Shown piece after piece: positions 1-7,440 of a stretch of 37,506 bases of DNA (position 1 is the stretch's first letter; each line of letters begins with the position of its first letter). The stretch spans positions 1 to 37,506 of the forward strand of contig JAKSBK010000336.1 in assembly GCA_022361155.1 (NCBI GenBank), in the 5' to 3' direction. The position numbers and the translations under genes are program-made. The notes below the pieces were generated by a model that saw only the letters and a program-made list of their open reading frames with translations, searched no databases and was not told where the DNA came from. The stretch is from Pseudomonadota bacterium. GTDB lineage: Bacteria; Myxococcota_A; Polyangia; Polyangiales; JAKSBK01.

Positions 1-1787
1 AAGTTGCGGCTCAGGCTTACGGTCAAGTCCAGCACGTCGAGCGCCGGCGGCTGGCAACGACCCGCCACGCAGCTCTCGCCCACGCCGCAGCAGGTCGAGC
101 CGCAGGTTTGGTACTGGCAGACGCAGCGGTGCATGCTGTTACAGGTTTCCAGGGCGCCGCAGCTGCCGCAGCTGCCCGAGCAGCCGTCGTTGCCGCACTC
201 GGCGCCCCCGCGGCAGTCTGGCTGACACACGCAACTTCCGCCCACGCAAGCCTGCTGCCCGATGCAAGCGACGCCGCAGCCGCCGCAGTTGGCGTCGTCG
301 CTTGTGAGTTCGATTTCACAGCCGTTGGTGCTGCTGCCGTCGCAGTCTGCAAACCCCCCGACACAGGCTCCGAAGCTGCAACTACCCCCGGAGCAGGTTG
401 CGCTAGCGTTCGGAAACGCACAGCCCACGCCGCAGCTGCCGCAATCCGAGGTGGTGGTGAGCGAGGTCTCGCAGCCGTTGCCCGTGTTGCCGTCGCAGTC
501 GCCGAAGTCCGCGTTGCAGCCTGCGAAGCTGCAGCTGCCGCTGTCGCACGACGCGCCGGCGTTGGGGAAACCGCACGCCACTGCGCAGGCGCCGCAGTTT
601 TGGAGCGTCGCGAGCGAGGTTTCGCAGCCGTTGCCCGTGTTGCCGTCGCAATCGCCAAACCCGGGATCGCAGGCTTCGAAGCTGCAGGTGCCATCGGGAC
701 ACGACTCGCCCGCGTTCGCCAGATCGCACGCGAGGCCGCAGCCCCCGCAGTTTTGGAGCGTCGCGAGCGAGGTTTCGCAGCCGTTGCCCGTATTGCCGTC
801 GCAGTCGCCGAGTCCGGCCTGGCAGCTCGACGGCTCGCAGGTTCCCGTTGCGCAGGACTCGCCGGCTCCGGGAATGTCGCAGACCACGCCACAGGCGCCG
901 CAGTTTTCGAGCGTCGTCAGAGGCGTTTCGCAGCCGCTTGTCGGATCGTTGTCGCAGTCGCCCCACTTGGCATCGCAGGCCCCGAGCCTGCACACGCCTG
1001 TGTCGCAGGTTTCCGAGGCGTTCGGGTAGTCACAGGCGGCGCCGCAACCCCCGCAGCTTGCCAGCCGGTTGAGCTCGGTCTCGCAACCGTTCGCGAGCTC
1101 GCCGTCGCAGTCGCCCCAGCCTGGGTCGCAGGCCGCGAGCTCACAGACGCCCGCGTCGCAGGCTGCGCTCGCATGCGCGAGCGCGCACAGCGTGCCGCAG
1201 CCCCCGCAGTCGCTCGCTGTATGGATGTCCGTTTCGCAGCCGTTGCTGGCGTCCATGTCGCAGTCGTGGAATCCGGCCTCGCAGCCAGTGAACATGCAGC
1301 TGCCCGCCTCGCAGGATTCGCCGGCGTGCGCGAGCTCGCAAACGATCTTGCAGCCGCCGCAGTTTTCGAGCGTGTTCAGGGGAGTCTCGCATCGGCTGGC
1401 CGGGTCTGCATCGCAGTCGGCCGTGCCGGGGGGGCACGAGATCATGCCACCGGCGCCGCTCGAGCCGGCTGCACCCGCCATGCCTCCGCTCCCCGAGGCT
1501 CCCGTACTGCCCCCTGCGCCGGCGCCTCCACCCGTCGCACCGGAGCCCGCGGCGCCCGCCTGGCCGGCGCCTCCCGCTGTTCCTGCACCGCCGGCGCCGC
1601 TTCCCCCTTCGCCCGCGGCACCCACCATGCCTCCTCCCGGGCCAGCATCACCGGGCCCTGCGTCGCCCGCATGAGGCCCACGTCGTTCATCGTAGTAGGC
1701 GTCGATGTCGTGTCTGCAGCCTGCCGCCAGCACGAAAAGCGCCAGCAGCCAGGCCGCATCAAGCTGTGGTACACGTTGGGCCTTCAC
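1..1787 (-). CDS. Cys-rich 51-residue-repeat lipoprotein, 3' end outside window
   Basis: Predicted exported lipoprotein, about 595 codons visible with no stop before the left edge. The GTG start follows the stop of the upstream TPR gene by 5 bp, with a GAAGGGAG ribosome site inside that gene's end. The N-terminus is a type II signal peptide (hydrophobic WLLALFVLAAG, then the lipobox Cys at about residue 24). A Gly/Ala/Ser linker of about 90 residues follows. Then come seven complete repeats of 51 residues and one shorter one, each with eight cysteines and a core like DCDGNTGNGCETSL followed by NCGGCG; a second Cys-rich tail follows (QPDC, GCSGSCGSCG, TCCGVGESC). Such repeats are common in Myxococcota lipoproteins and are sometimes misnamed in databases; no enzyme function is supported. 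Likely surface-exposed and disulfide-stabilised (inference). Long open frames on the other strand and frames are by-products of the GC-rich repeats. Confidence 0.85.
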   Translation of the reverse strand, partial: MKAQRVPQLDAAWLLALFVLAAGCRHDIDAYYDERRGPHAGDAGPGDAGPGGGMVGAAGEGGSGAGGAGTAGGAGQAGAAGSGATGGGAGAGGSTGASGSGGMAGAAGSSGAGGMISCPPGTADCDADPASRCETPLNTLENCGGCKIVCELAHAGESCEAGSCMFTGCEAGFHDCDMDASNGCETDIHTASDCGGCGTLCALAHASAACDAGVCELAACDPGWGDCDGELANGCETELNRLASCGGCGAACDYPNASETCDTGVCRLGACDAKWGDCDNDPTSGCETPLTTLENCGACGVVCDIPGAGESCATGTCEPSSCQAGLGDCDGNTGNGCETSLATLQNCGGCGLACDLANAGESCPDGTCSFEACDPGFGDCDGNTGNGCETSLATLQNCGACAVACGFPNAGASCDSGSCSFAGCNADFGDCDGNTGNGCETSLTTTSDCGSCGVGCAFPNASATCSGGSCSFGACVGGFADCDGSSTNGCEIELTSDDANCGGCGVACIGQQACVGGSCVCQPDCRGGAECGNDGCSGSCGSCGALETCNSMHRCVCQYQTCGSTCCGVGESCVAGRCQPPALDVLDLTVSLSRN

Positions 1788-1792
1788 CTGGA

Positions 1793-2749
1793 TCAGAAGC
1801 TCCCTTCAACCTGCAAACCCCACGGGTAGGCTAGAGCGCGCAGGGCCGGCCGCTCGCTCTCGTGTGCCTGGCCCTCGAGCACGAACAGCGCCACCGTGGC
1901 TCCCATCGACAGTGCCGAGAGGCCGAGCGACACATTCGTCAACGCGTCGCTTGTCCGCACGCCCGAGGTGTCGACTTCGTGTTTGAGCTGTTGGTCGTTG
2001 CAGCTGCCTGCGGGCAGGCAGGTCTTGTTCAGTCGTTCGTACTGGGAACCGCCCTTCAACCAGAACAACAGCGCCGCGCCCCCGAATACGCCGGTGCTGC
2101 CCGCAGCAACCCAAGTCCAAAGGTACTTGCGACGCGCAGCCTCGGGTTTGTGTGACGTAGCGATCGGGAGCGCGGTCTGTGTCTCGGCTTGCTGCACCGG
2201 CTGCGCGGCTGTAGCTGGCAACGCGTGTTGCGTGGAGGGATCGGGCACGCGTACAGCTGAGCCGCCCCTTGCATCGACTGCATCGACTGCAACGGCCGCA
2301 TCGGTCGCATCGGCCGTGAGAGGTTGCGCCGGGGCCTGCTGCGCGCCCGTTTCGGGCGTTGCCGGCGTAGGGGGAAGGGCAGCTTGTGCCGCCTGCAGCG
2401 ATTGCCGCAGAACCCGGATGCGTGCTTCGGTACCCGCGCGGTTGGGCGCGTCCGGCTGCTCCCGCAAGTACTGCTCGAAGGCTGCCAAGGCCTCGGCATC
2501 GCGACGCAGGCGGTCCAGGCTCGAGGCGATGTTGTACAGCAGCAACGGGCGCGGGCTCAGCTCGTAGGCCTGCCGGAAGTAACCGAGCGCCTGCTCGAAA
2601 CGGCCGGCCTCGAAGGCGATTCGTCCTGCTTGAAAGAGACTGCGAGCCTGCAGGTCGAGCCCGCTTTGTGCCGGTGGGTCCGACTGTGCCATCACGGGCG
2701 TGCACAGGGCGCTCGACAAGAGCACGATCAGGAAGAGCCTTGGAGCCAT
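1793..2749 (-). CDS. Secreted TPR protein with C-terminal two-helix module
   Basis: 318 residues from the ATG at 2749; the frame stays open upstream, but this start gives a clean signal peptide (LFLIVLLSSALCTPVMA, then QSDPP). Residues about 33-105 are tetratricopeptide-like (AGRIAFEAGRFEQALGYF; LYNIASSLDRLRRDAEALAAFEQYL). A Pro/Ala-rich spacer follows. The C-terminal third has a transmembrane helix (WTWVAAGSTGVFGGAALLFWL), a soluble loop with two cysteines (CLPAGSC), a second helix (LGLSALSMGATVALFVL), and a last strand ending in Phe. The architecture is typical of myxobacterial envelope proteins of unknown function. It is probably co-transcribed with the Cys-repeat lipoprotein 5 bp downstream. 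The same C-terminal layout recurs in the PEGA protein at 15607-16857. Confidence 0.8.
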   Translation of the reverse strand: MAPRLFLIVLLSSALCTPVMAQSDPPAQSGLDLQARSLFQAGRIAFEAGRFEQALGYFRQAYELSPRPLLLYNIASSLDRLRRDAEALAAFEQYLREQPDAPNRAGTEARIRVLRQSLQAAQAALPPTPATPETGAQQAPAQPLTADATDAAVAVDAVDARGGSAVRVPDPSTQHALPATAAQPVQQAETQTALPIATSHKPEAARRKYLWTWVAAGSTGVFGGAALLFWLKGGSQYERLNKTCLPAGSCNDQQLKHEVDTSGVRTSDALTNVSLGLSALSMGATVALFVLEGQAHESERPALRALAYPWGLQVEGSF

Positions 2750-2868
2750 TATTCTCGAGTGGGTGCCAATAGCGTTGGTTGTGCGCAGCGGCCTGACTCG
2801 CATGGTGGAGCCCGTACAAGCGAGTTGTCGGCGACACCGGTCAGGGGAGACCGCACAGCCTCTCATTC

Positions 2869-2897
2869 ATTTTCGATGTAGAGCCGCGTTTTTTCAA
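2869..2897 (-). promoter_or_regulatory. Possible sigma-70-like promoter for the TPR/lipoprotein pair
   Basis: On the minus strand a TTGAAA box (2892-2897) is separated by 17 bp from GAAAAT (2869-2874). It lies about 120 bp upstream of the ATG at 2749, in the 270-bp gap 2750-3019. The -10 match is only partial and no other signal was seen in this gap, so this is a weak call. Confidence 0.25.
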
Positions 2898-3019
2898 GAA
2901 GCACCGGCAACGTTCAAACCAGCGCGGGCATCGTGTGCTCCAGGCATTACTCGGGCTGACACCAGGGTCTGCGGCGTCCCATGTCGGGAGGCCGACCACC
3001 CGAACCAGGCGGCGCCCGT

Positions 3020-4480
3020 TCAGCGATCGCGTTCGGGCAGCTCGGGCCGCAAGCCGAATTTCTCGATGCGATAGCGGATCTGGTCGCGGTTCAAGCCGAG
3101 AAGCGCGGCGGCACGCGTCTGGTTGCCTTTGGTGCGCGCCAGAGCCTGGACCACGAGGTCCTGTTCAAGCTGGTGCAGGTTGACGCCACCGGGCGGCAGG
3201 CGAAAACGCTGCGAAGCCATCGTGTCGGAAGGGTTGGGAAAGCAGGCGCTGAAATCCTGGGGGCCCAGCGCCTGCTGGTCCGTCAGCAGCACGGCGCGCT
3301 CGATCGCGTTCTTGAGCTCGCGCACGTTGCCGGGCCAGCCGTAGCCCTCGAGCAGCGTCATTGCGTCACGGCGAATGCCGTTGACCCGCTTGTGGAACTC
3401 ACGATTGAAGCGATCGACGAAGCATTTGGCGAGCAACTCGATGTCGTGGTCGCGCTCGCGTAGCGGTGGGAGATGCACGTGCAGGACGGTGAGGCGGTAG
3501 TAGAGATCTTCGCGAAAGGTGCCGAGGCGCACTGCCTCACGTAGGTCGCGGTTGGTGGCCGCAACGACGCGCACGTCCGGGCGTACCTCGTCGATGCCAC
3601 CGAGGCGCCTGAAGGCCTTGTCCTCCAAAAACCGCAGCAGTTTTGCCTGAAGCGCCAGGGACATCTCTCCGATCTCGTCAAGGAACACGCTGCCGCGGTC
3701 CGCCTGCTCGAGCAGTCCCTTCTTCTGTTGCTTCGCGTCCGTAAACGCACCCCTTTCGTGGCCAAAAAGCTCGCTCTCTAGCAACGTCTCGGGCAAGGCC
3801 GAGCAGGTGATGTTCATGAACGGGTGCGCCGAGCGCGCGCTACGTGAGTGAAGGCAACGCGCCGCGACGTCCTTGCCCGTTCCGCTCTCTCCGGTGAGCA
3901 AGACGGTCGAGGCCGGGCTGTGAGCGATCTTATCCAGGAGGATCTTCACGCCGCGCAGGGCCTCGGATTCGCCCACCATGTCTTCGAACACGGGTGCCTG
4001 GCCACCGCCGGCTACGATACCTCTGACCTCACGAGCCAGGCGCGTCGCATCCAAGGCGCGTTCGACGATCATGGCGATCTTGTCGGCGTCGCAGGGCTTG
4101 GTCACGTAGTCGAACGCCCCTCGTTTCATTGCGTCGACAGCCATCTCGACCGTGGAGTGACCCGTCAGCAGCACGACCGGCGTATCCGGCTGTGTGGCCT
4201 TCAGCTCCCGGAGCAGACTGATGCCGTCGGCGTCCGGCAGCCGGTAATCGAGCAGGACCGCGTCCAAACGCTCCCGAAAGGCCGCGCGTGCTTCGTCGCC
4301 GGTCCGAGCTTCGACAATGGAGTAACCCAGGCTCTCCAAGCGGGGACGCACCGTCAGGCGCAACAGGTTGTCGTCGTCCACCAACAACACTGCGGCGGAT
4401 CCTTTGGTCGGCGATCGAGGAGTCGACGATCGAGGAGCCGGCGATCGAGCGCCGGCTTGCGGGCGGACGGGCGGGGACAT
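3020..4480 (-). CDS. NtrC-family sigma-54-dependent response regulator
   Basis: 486 residues from ATG 4480 (a GTG one codon upstream is possible; GAGG lies about 11 bp before). Domains: a poorly structured basic N-terminus of about 28 residues; a receiver domain (acidic pair near D35/D36, phospho-acceptor D78 in LLDYRLPD, T106, K128); an AAA+ sigma-54 interaction domain (Walker A GESGTGKD at about 197-204, sigma-54 loop GAFTDA at 244-249, Walker B VFLDEIGE, arginine-rich sensor region, WPGNVREL); and a C-terminal Fis-type helix-turn-helix (NQTRAAALLGLNRDQIRYRI). The usual loop is GAFTGA; the GAFTDA variant occurs in other functional activators. It should activate sigma-54 promoters when phosphorylated. 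No partner kinase is adjacent; the hybrid kinase at 7441 is on the other strand and has its own receiver domain. Target genes are unknown. Confidence 0.95.
   Translation of the reverse strand: MSPPVRPQAGARSPAPRSSTPRSPTKGSAAVLLVDDDNLLRLTVRPRLESLGYSIVEARTGDEARAAFRERLDAVLLDYRLPDADGISLLRELKATQPDTPVVLLTGHSTVEMAVDAMKRGAFDYVTKPCDADKIAMIVERALDATRLAREVRGIVAGGGQAPVFEDMVGESEALRGVKILLDKIAHSPASTVLLTGESGTGKDVAARCLHSRSARSAHPFMNITCSALPETLLESELFGHERGAFTDAKQQKKGLLEQADRGSVFLDEIGEMSLALQAKLLRFLEDKAFRRLGGIDEVRPDVRVVAATNRDLREAVRLGTFREDLYYRLTVLHVHLPPLRERDHDIELLAKCFVDRFNREFHKRVNGIRRDAMTLLEGYGWPGNVRELKNAIERAVLLTDQQALGPQDFSACFPNPSDTMASQRFRLPPGGVNLHQLEQDLVVQALARTKGNQTRAAALLGLNRDQIRYRIEKFGLRPELPERDR
4410..4454. repeat. 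Three tandem 15-bp units at the 5' end of the NtrC-type gene
   Basis: Three consecutive 15-bp units sharing the core CGATCGAG (4410-4424, 4425-4439, 4440-4454; the third diverges after the core). They encode the Arg/Ser/Pro-rich stretch before the receiver domain. As 15 is a multiple of three, gain or loss of units would keep the frame. Confidence 0.7.
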
Positions 4481-4532
4481 CACACGGAGCCTCGCTGCGC
4501 CACAAGAGCGTGCGCAGCGTAACCTGTTTAGG

Positions 4533-5372
4533 CTAGTACCTGCGCTGCCTCGACGCCACTGCGCCGGCGATGCGCGGGAGCCAATCGCCGGCTCGGCCCT
4601 CGATGAAGAGTCCCCTGGGACTCGCGGACACCAGGTCGGTAAGCTGATTGGGCTCGAGGTTCACCGCCAACAACGGCACGCCGCGTCTCGCGACGTGCGA
4701 CGTCAGCAGAAAAGGCAATGTGGTTTCACCCGTCGTGCCCAGCACGACCAGCAGCTCGGCGGCGCTCGCGGCTGCCATGGAGCTCTCGTAGCGGAACAGC
4801 GGCTCGTCGTAGGTCTCATCGAACCACAGAACGTGGGGTCGGGCCTGCCCCTGGCAACGGGGACACAGCAGCAGCTTCTGCTCCGCGGTGGTCAAGGCGC
4901 GTCCCTTCTCCCAGCTCCGATCGATCTGCTCCGGCACTTCGAACAGATCGGAGCAGCAGCCATCTGCGCAGCGCATGAAGTCGATGTTGCCGTGGATCTG
5001 GTAGGTCCGCTCCAGGCTGTTGCCGGCTCTCAGGTGCAGACCGTCGACGTTCTGGGTGACCAAGAAGAAGCGTCGCCGCGCGGCTTCCAGCTTGGCGAGG
5101 GCCAAGTGCGCGGGATTCGGACGTGCCGCCAGGCATACGGAGCGCCGGTAAAGATACCAAGCCCAGACCTCCCAGGGCATCTGCGAAAAGGCCCTGTAGG
5201 TAGCGAGCTCTTGGGGATGGTAGTTGCGGGAACCGACACGCCAGTATCCATCGGCACCTCGAAACGTGGGAATACCGCTTTCGGCCGAGACACCCGCGCC
5301 GGTCAAAGCCACGACCAGGCTTTCGGCATCGAGCGGAGCCAGCAGCTCGTCCAGTGCAGTCGCTTCGGTCAT
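4533..5372 (-). CDS. Sir2-family NAD-dependent protein deacylase (class III-like)
   Basis: 279 residues, the usual length for a bacterial sirtuin. It removes acyl groups from protein lysines using NAD+. Visible motifs: NAD-binding GAGVSAESGIPTFRG (25-39), TQNVDG (106-111), catalytic His127 in IHGN, and zinc-ligand cysteines around C135/C139-C140 and C170/C173. The segment WYLYRR carries Tyr73 and Arg76 in the Y-x-x-R spacing that, in SIRT5 and CobB, binds the carboxylate of succinyl- or malonyl-lysine. Desuccinylase/demalonylase activity is therefore the better guess than plain deacetylase (inference from family knowledge). It is transcribed in the same direction as the NtrC-type gene, with about 52 bp between them, so may share a transcript. 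The 5373-5543 gap to the divergent DUF1302 gene must hold promoters for both; I see no clear box there. Confidence 0.93.
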   Translation of the reverse strand: MTEATALDELLAPLDAESLVVALTGAGVSAESGIPTFRGADGYWRVGSRNYHPQELATYRAFSQMPWEVWAWYLYRRSVCLAARPNPAHLALAKLEAARRRFFLVTQNVDGLHLRAGNSLERTYQIHGNIDFMRCADGCCSDLFEVPEQIDRSWEKGRALTTAEQKLLLCPRCQGQARPHVLWFDETYDEPLFRYESSMAAASAAELLVVLGTTGETTLPFLLTSHVARRGVPLLAVNLEPNQLTDLVSASPRGLFIEGRAGDWLPRIAGAVASRQRRY

Positions 5373-5543
5373 TGACGGCTGTCCATCGCACGATCGTCGA
5401 CGCTCATCGCTTGGACGTCAAGCCACCACCGCGGCAACGACGGGAAGACTGGGTAGCGGCTTGTTGACCATTGCCAAGGGGGATGGCAACAAGGGTGCGG
5501 TGCACACGATACGGGGCGAGCGCCCCAGAGCGTTACCCCACCC

Positions 5544-7178
5544 ATGGCCGCCATCCCGCACTGGTCACCCACTTCGAGCCCGATCCGTCGAGGCGACGCG
5601 TGCGCCGCATCCGGTAGCCTCGCTTTCGGCGCGCTCGCGTTGTTCGGCGGGCTCATCCCGCATGCGCTCCTGCGTGCCCAACCGAAACCTCCCGCAGCAC
5701 ACGATTCTCGGGAGGCGGAGGAGGATGGCTGGGGCGACGCGAGCGACGAGCTCGGTTTTGCGGCACCGGAAGCGGAACAGACTTCGACCGAACCGGCCCT
5801 GTCCACGGCGACGACCGCAGGCGGCGGCTGGTACACCACGGGTTTCGCCCGGAGTCAGTGGGGCGTGTGGATGGAACGACTAACCGAGGCATCGGGCCCA
5901 TCGCTTCCGGGAGGCAACCGCAATCCCTTTGCCAAGGGCCGGCAAAGCCTCGATCTCGAAACACGCTACAGCGGCCGGACGATCCGGGCGGTTGCATCGC
6001 TGCATGCGGAGTACGACGTGGCCTACTGGGTGAAGCGAGGGCGCTACGATCAGCCTACGCTCGACGCCTACCGGTCCCTGGTGTACCTGGGCGAGACCTA
6101 TGTCTCCAAGGATGTGGGGCCGTTGCGGCTGAGCATCGGGCGCCAGATCGTGGCCTGGGGTCAAGGGGAGGCGGTGAGCCTGGTGGACGTGGTCAATCCA
6201 CGTGACCTGCGCGAGCCCGGGCTGGCGGACTTGGACGACTCGCGGCTGCCGGTGCTGGCCACGCGCGCAGCAGTGTTCGCGGGGTTTCAACGCGCCGAGC
6301 TCATGGTCGTCCACGAAGCGTTTTTCGGCTACCGTACCCCGCCCCGAGGTCCCTTCAGCTCGCTGCCGGCGCTGCTCGCCATGAGCCCCATGGCGGCGGC
6401 GTTGCTGCCCGGCGAGCTCGAAATGGCCTTTGAAGACAGACCCGGGCGATTCGGGTTGGACACGCAGCAATGGCTGCTGCGTTGGACTTACGAAGGGCCG
6501 TGCCTGGATGCGGGGCTGTACCTGGCGTCGGTGCTGGACCAGCAGGTGCTGCTCGACCGGTTTCGCATCGTGTCGATCACGCGAGCCGATCTCGGCACGA
6601 TTCCCGATCCTGGCGCGTCACGCCATAGGTTGGTTGTCGAGCTCACGCACCCGCGCTACACGCTGCTCGGCTATTCCGGTGCGCTGCCGTTTCGCGATCT
6701 GGTCTTCAAGTGGGAGGCGTATGCGGCGCTGGGACGACGCTACAACGTTGCCGGCCCGGCAGGCGGCCCGCTGCCAAGCTTCGCCATCGCAAAGACCACC
6801 GAGGTCGGTCACCTGTGGGCCGTGACCTATTCGGGCATAACCGACACGCAGCTAAGCCTCGAGCTCGCCAAGCGCTGGCTCGGCCACGAGGTCGAGGGGC
6901 TGGTCTTTCCCGTGCGACAACCCGTGTGGGCGCTGCGCGCCACGCATAGTACGCTGCGGCAAGATCTGCAGCTGGTGTGCGCCGTCAGCGGCTTCGGTTG
7001 GACAGCAGGCTACGGTTGGCTTGGTCGAGCCGAGGTCACCTACGCGCTACGCGATGGATTGAAAATCGCAGTCGGCGCGATCAGCTACCAACCGGGCGAC
7101 CGATTCGGCTTCCTCGCCGGCCTGCGCGCACACGACCGCGTTTTTGCGCGACTGCGCTACGATTTCGCGCTCGAGTAG
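5544..7178 (+). CDS. DUF1302-type outer-membrane beta-barrel protein
   Basis: 544 residues. The N-terminus has a basic segment and hydrophobic stretch (GSLAFGALALFGGLIPHALLRA, then Q), consistent with a signal peptide. An acidic low-complexity spacer (about 45-95) follows. The rest alternates aromatic and polar residues as in a beta-barrel and ends in a strand RYDFALE. The stretch GRQIVAWGQGEAVSLVDVVNP (about 205-225) matches the conserved GRQ-x-WG...VNP region I associate with DUF1302 and alginate-export-like porins. Family members sit in the outer membrane and often accompany lipid or sterol use genes; substrate unknown here. Start chosen at the first ATG of the frame; no convincing ribosome site. 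The stop is 74 bp upstream of the inverted-repeat element at 7253. Confidence 0.72.
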   Translation: MAAIPHWSPTSSPIRRGDACAASGSLAFGALALFGGLIPHALLRAQPKPPAAHDSREAEEDGWGDASDELGFAAPEAEQTSTEPALSTATTAGGGWYTTGFARSQWGVWMERLTEASGPSLPGGNRNPFAKGRQSLDLETRYSGRTIRAVASLHAEYDVAYWVKRGRYDQPTLDAYRSLVYLGETYVSKDVGPLRLSIGRQIVAWGQGEAVSLVDVVNPRDLREPGLADLDDSRLPVLATRAAVFAGFQRAELMVVHEAFFGYRTPPRGPFSSLPALLAMSPMAAALLPGELEMAFEDRPGRFGLDTQQWLLRWTYEGPCLDAGLYLASVLDQQVLLDRFRIVSITRADLGTIPDPGASRHRLVVELTHPRYTLLGYSGALPFRDLVFKWEAYAALGRRYNVAGPAGGPLPSFAIAKTTEVGHLWAVTYSGITDTQLSLELAKRWLGHEVEGLVFPVRQPVWALRATHSTLRQDLQLVCAVSGFGWTAGYGWLGRAEVTYALRDGLKIAVGAISYQPGDRFGFLAGLRAHDRVFARLRYDFALE

Positions 7179-7252
7179 TCGCCACCGGGCCTGCGCCAGG
7201 AATCGGGTTCCCCAGCGCCTCGCCGACTATCCAAGACGGGCTCTGTCTGCTA

Positions 7253-7410
7253 AGGACCCGCCACACAATAACCTGCCCACCTCGCAGGCCCCAAAACGCC
7301 GCTGGCCGTGTTGCTCCTCCTCGAAATACCCGCAGTATCCCTCGTCGTCGCGTCTTGCCGGCGTCGTCCGGTCCTGTGGGATCTGCACAGGTTATTGTGT
7401 GGCGGGTCCT
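7253..7410. mobile_element. MITE-like inverted-repeat element, copy A
   Basis: 158-bp non-coding unit with a perfect 23-bp inverted repeat at its ends (7253-7275 and 7388-7410; the left end begins AGGACCCGCCACAC). The interior is the reverse complement of copy B at 33704-33848, with about 11-13 extra bases in the middle. Next to the right arm is a sub-terminal palindrome (CCTGTG...CACAGG, 7373-7390). No coding capacity and no obvious target duplication. It ends 30 bp before the GTG start of the sensor kinase (12 bp before an alternative ATG). The structure suggests a non-autonomous transposable element; no transposase for it is present in the window. Confidence 0.8.
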
Positions 7411-7440
7411 AACCGCGGGCCGATGAACGAGGAGGACGAT

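Noticed and set aside
108-1829. 573-codon open frame on the plus strand, rich in Ala/Val/Arg
   Set aside because: It is antisense to the Cys-repeat lipoprotein, has no recognisable domain, and its composition follows from reading GC-rich repeats in the wrong frame. The minus-strand frame gives signal peptide, lipobox and periodic cysteines.
7253-7410. CRISPR or tRNA-like interpretation of the inverted-repeat element
   Set aside because: There is only one unit with two inverted arms, no repeat-spacer array, and no cloverleaf or anticodon stem.
7144-7440. N-terminal extension of the sensor kinase frame
   Set aside because: It runs through the end of the DUF1302 gene and the whole inverted-repeat element, has no PAS-like sequence, and a strong ribosome site precedes the GTG at 7441.
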